This document shows, in pieces, positions 57,030 through 64,000 of a stretch of 64,000 nt of DNA. The first letter of the stretch is position 1. Each line of letters starts with the position of its first letter. The stretch is taken from the NCBI GenBank assembly GCA_039000515.1, contig JBCFYV010000001.1, forward strand, positions 64,555,132 to 64,619,131, written 5' to 3'. A model generated the notes under the pieces. The model was not told where the DNA came from. It was given only the letters and a program-made list of their open reading frames with translations, and searched no databases. This stretch comes from Timema cristinae. Its lineage: Eukaryota > Arthropoda > Insecta > Phasmatodea > Timematidae. Made by a program: the position numbers and the translations under genes.

Positions 57030-57315
57030 TTACTTTACATCCATTACTGCTTCCAGCCTGTGACCTGGGTCACTTTTATATTCAAGCCATATATTTTCCA
57101 CTACTGGCTGGTTAGGCCTGTCATAGCTTCATGTCTTACAATCTAACTCCAGTCTAGGACAGGCACAACATCCAGTCCCCAGCCATTAATTCATCACTGT
57201 GAAAGGGTAAACCCACATTTCACCAGTGATGAATCTTTTGACCATGCCAGGAATTGAACTTGAGACCCTTAGCTCAGTAGACAGTCGTGCTACCGACTGA
57301 GCTAATATGTCAGAT
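57030..57315 (-). mobile_element. tRNA-derived SINE sharing its 3' tail with the local LINE
   Basis: On the minus strand the head is TTAGCTCAGTCGGTAGCACG (A-box) followed by AAGGGTCTCAAGTTCAATTCC (B-box). The body carries TTCATCACTGG...GGTTTACCCTTTCACAGTG. The 3' tail reads AAGTGACCCAGGTCACAGGC then TGGAAGCAGTAATGG, similar to the LINE's 3' tail (AAGTAACCCGGCCACAAGCTGGAAACAGTTGATG). A related copy is at 23840. Confidence 0.8.
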
Positions 57316-57699
57316 TAGTGAGTTAACTATATCGTGCAAACTAAAAAATATGAATGATTCATCAGTTTAATATTCTTGATTGACATTTATGTGATAAAGA
57401 CAAATTTTACATCTTCATTCAAGTAGTTGACAACAGAGCATAGTCAGGCAAATATAACATGTGACAGAAACTAATAGCTAAATGCAATGTATAATAGCTT
57501 TTTGGATTATAACAATAGCGTTTTGTAGCATTTATAATTTTTAAAATAGCACTATATAGCAAATTGACAGTACTATATGGCACCACAATTATTAAAACTT
57601 GATTTAAATTTAAAAAGTCCACTTGCATATACACTATTAGGTGGCGCCCAAATCATCATCAGAACTGCATTGGCAAACTCTCATCTCTTGAAAAAAATA

Positions 57700-57925
57700 A
57701 TGTTCAGGCATGCAATTGCCAGATAGTGGAGTTTTCCAGCTTCCAGATAAAAATATTGCAGCAGCTATCTTAAGAAGGAGCTTTACAATTGAAGGGGCTA
57801 CCCGCAACCAGCATTTCACCCATTTACCCAAAGGTTATTCTTATTCTGATGATATCTCAACTATCATTAATGATAATAAAATATTTATTGTGTCAAATCT
57901 AAGGTATCAATATGCCAAACAATAA
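57700..57925 (+). pseudogene. possible transposase fragment (DDE_Tnp_4-like), weak
   Basis: The frame gives QLPDSGVFQLPDKNIAAAIL then FTIEGATRN...HFTHLPKGYSYSDDIS. The 'SDSGVF...N...A-A-I' order is reminiscent of the segment after the second catalytic residue in Harbinger-type DDE domains. Nothing else supports this, and 57320-57690 and 57930-58285 hold nothing I recognise. An alternative is that it is unrelated. Confidence 0.25.
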
Positions 57926-58288
57926 TGCCAGACCCAAAATTTAATAAAACCATTGAATAATTAGATAAAAAATTATATATAAATTAATAAATGTGTTTGA
58001 GCTTCAAACTATTAATTGAGAAGGAAACTTAATTTTTTAACTAGGCATTCATAATCGCAACTAGTTTACGCTTGCAACAGCACGATTATAATTGGGTGTT
58101 TATATATGAAAAAACTGAATAAACCCAAAAAAACAATTTGCATGCCTATTCGAGTTAATATTACATTGGAGATAGGTCACTTTACTTCCATTCTTTTCTT
58201 GTCAAAACCCCATTAAGTACGCTTGGTTGTATACAGAAGGGCTGAAGGGGGAGGCTCGGTTATCTTTCAATACTCTTTTACCTGAAAA

Positions 58289-58536
58289 GTATCTACAGTA
58301 ACCTCATGGCTTCTTTGGTGCTGAGTGACAGCTCACAGCTGACTTTTTAAAGTCAACATTTAGGTATATACCTAAATTTTTACTGTCTCAGAAGTGACAG
58401 CTGCTAAACACATGTTTTTTAAGAGCGTATGGTTCGGCGTAGGGATATAAAATCTGTTCTGGTAACTTTTAAAAGCCATCAACTGTCAGCTGTGAGCTGT
58501 CAGTCAGCACCAAAGAAGCCATGGGGCTACTGTAAC
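58289..58536. repeat. near-perfect inverted repeat (foldback), arms ~60 bp
   Basis: The left arm (about 58289-58350) contains TACAGTAACCTCATGGCTTC, then TTTGGTGCTGAGTGACAGCT and CACAGCTGAC. The right arm (about 58466-58536) is its reverse complement with a few changes. Within the loop, TTTAGGTATATACCTAAA (near 58359) is a perfect 18-bp palindrome. The right arm overlaps the start of the open frame at 58429. Confidence 0.85.
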
Positions 58537-59016
58537 AAGCTATCACCGACACAAAGTTCGTCAGGTGCTAGTGCTGTATTGGTTGGACATGTAATATTAG
58601 TAGTACTAAATAATTTGTTGCTGATTTTTTTTCAAAATTGTAAAAAAAGAATGGGAGAAAGCATCCTTCTGATCACAAAAAAAAAACAGAGAGGTTTGAA
58701 TTTTAAAAAGTATCGAGAAGCTCAAAAGATAATATCTGTAGAATTAGAGCAAACAGTTTGTGTACAGCAAGAAACTAGTGACAACAATCAATATAATCTT
58801 AATGAATACGAATTAATATTAGAAAACCTTACCCCAGAACATCAACATAACCAGAATATAACATTTGGAATAGCTGGCAGAATAATTGTAGAACTTTCTT
58901 ACTTTTTAAAATCGCTCAGTAAAATGACAGAACATGAACCACTGAGCTGCAAATTAGAAAATATGGAAATGACCAAAGAACAAGGTGTGGACAGCCAATG
59001 TAAATATGCAGGTAAG
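58429..59016 (+). pseudogene. Mutator-like transposase/YqaJ gene, N-terminal exon
   Basis: The frame begins MVRRRDIKSVLVTFKSHQLS and ends at a GTAAGC donor after TATGCAG. Near its end, FGIAGRIIVELSYFLKSLSK then HEPLSCKLENMEM...GVDSQCKY resembles the 'G-R-R-I-V-D-x-x-Y-x-x-x-L-x-x-x-x-x-H-E-P-x-x-C' block at the start of Mutator-like transposase domains found in arthropod genes with a C-terminal YqaJ nuclease. Joining to the acceptor at 62225 keeps frame but skips the usual central part, including the first catalytic region. The early residues overlap a foldback repeat, so the true start is uncertain. It is part of one broken gene or element with 62226-64000. Confidence 0.5.
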
Positions 59017-62000
59017 CTCTAAAGGATAGTAAGATGAGAAGGGGGCAGGGGGGAACAGCAACCAAAACCATGTTCACGTTGATAATGAAAACTGTTTGTG
59101 AGTAAGAGAGTAAGATAACATTTGTAAATTGCAATTTTATAATAATCTGTTAAATTAATTACATTTTTAATAAAACATTAATGGCATTTAAATGAAAGTC
59201 GATGTAAATCCGAAGAGTTTTTAAACATGCAATATGTTATAACCACCATAAATTTAAAAAATGTTTTGAAATCATATTATTACAAAAGCAAAACAACTTA
59301 TATATATAAAATGATAGACCCTAAGTAAAAAATCATTAAAATTATTTCACTCGTATATTAAAGATATTTATTTTATATAATTTGTCCAATATTACGCTAA
59401 GCGTAGGTAATAGTGAGGATTAATACCAAGGACAGGTGAGGAGGGAAGCTAAGAGAAAATACACTAGCAAATAATTTTTAAGAAAATTAAAAACAATTAA
59501 GAATGGCCCTTAAAATTCACACCACCTACCACGTGGTAAAAAGTGTCAGTCTCCTCTTGGCTGGCTTGCCGGTGACGGAGAAGATGGGTTTTGAATCCCG
59601 GCGGTTGTACTGAGGTAGCTAGTCCTAAAGGATTTCCCACTCTTCCGCTACACAAATTCAAGTACACTTCCTCTAAATTCTAACTTTCTCATCCCTATTC
59701 TATGTTCGTTATAAACAAAATTAAAATACATTGCATTCTAATCTATGCGATCTAGTAATTCCGTATTTCCATTAAAAAAACAACTTAAATAACGTTATTT
59801 AAAAATAAGATTTAAAACTGTCTTAAAGTAAACTTGAACATATTAGGCTTTAAAATGTAATAATATATGTAACATAAAGTTTGTTATTTTAATTCAAGTT
59901 GCTTAAGCGACATAGTTTTTACACAATTCCTTATCATAGGATACACATCCAACTACTCTTTATATTTATTTTATTTATTAGCACTGGGTCTGTCTAACCA
60001 ATTGGGTTGTACGCATATGCAGGTATACTAATTACTCTGATGGGTCAAGTATGAAATGGTTACTATTTAAGGAAGTGTACCCACATTTTCGTAGAAAGCC
60101 ATTTAGGAAATACAGTTTATATTTATCTGTTTCTTTACACAAATGGGGTGGTTATAATTTAGGAAAGGTAGAATTAAAAGGAAGGGTACTCGCATTTGGA
60201 AGGAGGGAGAATGTGTGGGACACAATTTCAGATACTCATACTTGCTAAATCAGACTAGGATTCGAGTACTGACATTCCTGCTACAGTCGACTCAGCATAG
60301 GATGGTGGTAGATGACAGCTAACAGTAGTTTTGTTAATTCAGTAATTCCAAGGGAAGTATTAACTACCAGCGTTTGATAAAACTATTTTATCATAAATTA
60401 TTAAGCAAATAATAAATATGTTCACATAGGTTAGTTAATATGAGTGAATTGTCCGCTTGACCATTAGAATACTTTGACTGTTTACAATGTATGTTCCAAG
60501 TCTAGGGTATTTTGTAACCAGTGTATAACCCATAATGTGACTTATATTATATTACATTTTATCATATATAATCCAAGATAATTTTCAGTTAGAATGATTA
60601 ATAGTAATAATCATTCATATTTGTTTTTAAATAAATCATTACATGGACTCGGAAAACAATACTTTAATACCAAGGATCTTAATTAATATGAAATCAGTTA
60701 AAAAATATATCGGATTCAAACTCAGATAAAACAATGGACAACAATAACTATTTATTCTTAATTTAGAATATTAGATCTGATAATATTTTAACCGGAAAAA
60801 TCATATGCTCTAATGAAAATGGTGGCCAAATAAAAAAAAAATCCAAATCTTCTTAATTTATATTAATAAACAACATAACATTAAAAAAAAGTTTAATTTC
60901 TTAGAGGTTTCGGTTGTAGTATGAAATTCTCAATGTAAACTAAAGCGCTCCACACAAGTGTCATACACTCATTTTTGTAGGAATTATTGTCTGAGAAGCC
61001 ATTTTTCTTATCAAATATCTACTATATAGTGGTATATAGTAAGAAAAAAGGACTTCTAGATGTCATTCCTCCAAAAATCAGTGGATAGTAGAGTCAAGTT
61101 TTCATAGGATAACACTATTAAAATAAATAGATCTACTTTCATGTATGCATCCGTCAAGTCACGTGACCTATAGCTGTCAATTTTGGTCATAACACTAATG
61201 TGGGTGGCAAGGGATGGTGACATAATACAGTGTAAAATAGATTGGATTAGGTGTAAAATTGTTATTTCTATCCTGAATTTATTAAATAAATATAAAATAA
61301 TAAAAAACACAATTTTTTTGTATTAGGCCATAATGTCAATCGATAACTTTAAGGTTCCAGAACGTTCAACTTTACAAGTCAAGACACAACCACAATAGAT
61401 TGTACTCGTACCAATGCCAAAAGCCTGAATTTTAAATTAAAAACAACAAAGTAAATATTATCCCCGCGAGCTCTAATACATCAGTCTTGGTTTAGAATTG
61501 GTCAACGTTAACAAAGAGGTCAAGGTTCAAAACCTAGCCAGTTGTGCTGGGAATAATTATCATCCTGCAAATGTTACTGTTATATTTCCATAAACCTCTC
61601 ACCTCATCCCTGTTACAATTCATTCAAATTACCCTAACTCAATTCGGTGATCGAAAGGTCTAAAGGTAACACAATATACTAGACTGCCAATGATGGAGAG
61701 AAAGGGGCTCGAATCCCTCAATGGCTATACTGAGGGTATATTTTCTCAAGTAGTTTCCAACTTCCCTGAGCGCAAATGCCGGTCACTTCTTCCATATTCA
61801 ACCTTCCTCATACCAAACACACTAGTATAACTAGTACATAATGTCTATAATTCGGGCGTGTAGTAAGACGTTGTGATAAAAAAAATTCTAAAAAAGAATG
61901 TAATGTACATTTTAAAGTGTACAAAACACCTAGATAATTTTTATCCCTGCCTGAATACAAAATGTAAACCTAAACATGATAAACGAACATAGCATCTTTG

Positions 62001-62225
62001 GCTTTAGCGTGCCAATACTATATCACTACTCTATGTGTACACCATGGGAAAAATTACACTCGTCCCATTGATATTAATAATACTAAACTACTTTGGTTCT
62101 TATTTTCAAGACGCACCCAAGCATTGTTGAGAAAATTTTGTGGCTTTCACAACAATAACTAGGCGTTTTATTACTCTGTTTTCAATACTGCCACTATACT
62201 TATTTTTTGTTTTGTTTCCTTCAGG
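59017..62225. other. intron-like gap with tRNA-derived SINE relics
   Basis: No coding segment of the Mutator-like gene was found here. SINE relics occur at about 59520-59720 (B-box GGGTTTTGAATCCCGG), 59975-60035 (diverged tail on the minus strand), 61490-61620 (B-box GGTTCAAAACCT) and 61645-61885 (B-box GGGGCTCGAATCCC, tail GGGCGTGTAGTAAGACG like the 5222 SINE). The frame at 60051-60248 shows no recognisable motif. Confidence 0.5.
61645..61885 (+). mobile_element. tRNA-derived SINE, diverged
   Basis: The head has GGTGATCGAAAGGTCTAAAGG (A-box-like), then GGGGCTCGAATCCCTC (B-box). The tail is AATTCGGGCGTGTAGTAAGACGTTGTGATAAAA, a recognisable variant of the ACGGGTAGTAAGACGCGGTGGTAATAA end of the SINE at 5222. 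The middle is diverged. Confidence 0.6.
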
Positions 62226-64000
62226 CTGCTATTGGGGGTATAAGACTAAGAAAGTATTGTACATAGGAGTTAAAAACCAATATTGTACATTTTGTGACCA
62301 GGCACTGAAAGAAAAAAAAACCTCAAAAGCATACTGGTTTCAAAAATTGGGGAGAGGATCAAAGCTCGTCAAGTATGGAAGCAGCTATTATTGTCGAGGC
62401 TTTTGCAAGAGCGAAGAAATGTACGGCCTACGATACAGCACTCTCATTGCTGATGGTGACAATAGCGTATACAAGAGGCTTCTTGAGGCTCGTCCATATA
62501 GAAATTTGACGGTACAAAAATTGGAGTGCCGTAATCATCTTTTCCGGAACTACTCAACAAGTTGAAAGATTTGTGGGAAAACGACAAGAATGGACCATTT
62601 TATCTCCGACAAAAAATCAGTTCCAAAAGTATGCAGCTACGTGGGACAGTGGTGAAAGCTGCAAAATTTAGAATGAATGAGGCGGGACAGTTGCACGAGC
62701 GCACTGATAAATTAAAAGATTACATTTTGAATAGTCCAAATCATATATTTGGAGACTACCAACATTGTGCTCCTTAATTTTGCACAGGACTAAAAGAAAA
62801 TGAGAAAAATCTTATTCCAGAGCTTCAAGAAAGTGATATTTTACAAAAGCTGAAATCTATAGCTCAAACACTTACCATTCACTGTCGCCGCCTGCTGTAT
62901 AGTGTACACAACAACTGTGTTGAGTACTACAACGCTGCCATTGTAATAAAAACTGGTGGCAAACGCATCAATTCCACACAAAGAGGATCCTATCAAGCGC
63001 GATGTGCTGCTGCTGTAGTAAGCTACAATTCTGGCGCTCTCCATTACAAACTACAAATAAAATTGTATAGATCAAGCCCGGGAAAATTCACAAAGTTGGA
63101 AGAAGCACGCAAGCGTCGAAAATTATGTCTCGCCCGAAGAAAGCGAGAAGATTCACATCACTCGAAGCCCACCCGGTCAAGCAAACCATTCTCCCCCCCC
63201 CCCCCCAAAAAAAAAGAAAATGGATGCTGACTATGGTCCAAACTTTCAACGCCCAGATTTGCCAGAAAAAGATTTTATGTTGTTTAAAAAAGAAATGCAA
63301 AATAGCCTCCAACATTCCCAAGAAGAATTGCGAAACCTTGAACGTCAAACCATAAATCAGAGTGAATCTGGACAATGTTTAGAAGAAAGGAGGAAACGTT
63401 TAATAGCGTATAATTTTGGACAAGTTTGTTGCAAGCTCCCATCTACTGGTTGTGAAAATTTGGTCAAACAAATATTATATTCTGATCTCCAACACCTAAG
63501 CTCGTTGTCATACGGAAAAGCAAATGAACATGCCATAGCGAAGTTGGAAGAAACTTTGAAAATTCGGGTTGAACGCTGTGGTTTCTTTGTTGATTGATTT
63601 GACATTCTTCGGCGCTACACCAGATGGCCTAATCGACAATGATGGCATAGTAGAGGTAAAATGTCCATCATCAGCTGAACAGATGAGTCCTTAGTCAACA
63701 ATTTTGAAACGAAAGGTGACATTCTGGAAACTTACCAAATATAAAAAGATTGATGGAATAAACAGGCGTCATAAGTACTATTATCAATTCCAAGGTCAGC
63801 TCCATGTAACACGCCGGTTGTACTGCATATTTGCTATATGGACACCAGTTATGCCATGCATACGATATGAAAGAATCGAATGTGATTACCTTTTCTGGGA
63901 AATGGAAATGGTGACTAAGCTTTCCTCATTTTATTTTGATTGTTTACTGCCTGAACTAGTAGACCCACGCTATCCATGTTCAATGTCTATCCACAATCTG
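62226..64000 (+). pseudogene. Mutator-like transposase domain plus YqaJ-type nuclease, broken
   Basis: It starts after the acceptor CCTTCAG. Frame one gives KVLYIGVKNQYCTFC ... FCKSEEMYGLRYSTLIADGD NSVYKRLLE...PYRNLTVQKLECRNH, the Mutator-like transposase core with its Asp (D-G-D). A shift near 62550 leads to LKDLWENDKNGPFYLR...HIFGDYQHC. An in-frame TAA (62775) then replaces one residue before F-C-T-G-L-K-E. A C13/A9 tract (63191-63212) causes another shift. The YqaJ part follows: RRKRLIAYNFG, FFGATPDGLI, IVEVKCP (PD-(D/E)XK nuclease residues) and YYYQFQGQLHVT...IFAIWTP. The window ends before the end of the gene. At least five lesions make it a pseudogene unless the assembly is faulty. Confidence 0.75.
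63191..63212. repeat. C13/A9 homopolymer pair
   Basis: A run of about 13 C followed by 9 A lies exactly where the YqaJ-type gene changes reading frame. It may be genuine slippage or a consensus error. Confidence 0.85.

Noticed and set aside
56218..57925. A further nardilysin exon after exon C
   Set aside because: The open frames here match hAT transposase on the minus strand or nothing; the expected R-T-x-x-Q-L-G-Y segment was not seen.

Overview
This is a stretch of a large, AT-rich, repeat-loaded invertebrate nuclear genome, most likely an arthropod and probably an insect. The evidence is long introns with GT/AG borders, tRNA-derived SINEs, and hAT, piggyBac, PHIS/Harbinger-type, LTR and APE-type LINE relics. 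Nothing here identifies the species.

The only host gene I can recognise is on the + strand: three exons of a nardilysin-like M16 metalloprotease (20435-20568, 45374-45608, 56074-56217). They splice in frame and cover a contiguous part of the protein's C-terminal half. The two introns, 24.8 kb and 10.5 kb, plus the flanks, hold everything else. No upstream exon was found in 1-20434 and no downstream exon after 56217, so the gene probably extends past both ends of the window.

Layout. 1-9450: AT-rich DNA, a possible decayed LTR element, an 11-copy 71-bp tandem array, a 0.99-kb hAT derivative, a 375-bp hAT MITE with a perfect 8-bp target duplication, and SINEs. 10.2-15.3 kb: a GC-rich ~65-bp satellite (about 80 copies). 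18.5-19.9 kb: another hAT-like element. 20.4 kb: nardilysin exon A. 21.15-23.14 kb: the same ~65-bp satellite in the opposite orientation, so exon A lies between inverted arrays. 23.2-32.5 kb: SINEs, two LTRs of one family and a piggyBac relic. 33.9-35.7 kb: a LINE with a nested LTR. 36.3-45.37 kb: a 9-kb array of 73-bp units that runs directly into nardilysin exon B. 45.8-55.8 kb: a hAT element and a LINE split by a 3.1-kb DNA transposon that itself holds a SINE and a foldback. 56.07 kb: exon C. 56.2-57.3 kb: hAT transposase relic and SINE. 58.3-64 kb: a broken gene of the Mutator-like-transposase plus YqaJ-nuclease type.

The most striking observation is that the 73-bp satellite is made of nardilysin's own splice junction. 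Every unit carries a branch-point-like TGATAAC, the 3' splice site and the first 31 nt of exon B, repeated roughly 110-120 times just upstream of the real exon. This gives the gene a field of decoy acceptors, each of which would add nine residues and then a stop. The left parts of this array and of the 65-bp array are rich in single-base deletions that look like poor long-read consensus, so copy counts there are approximate.
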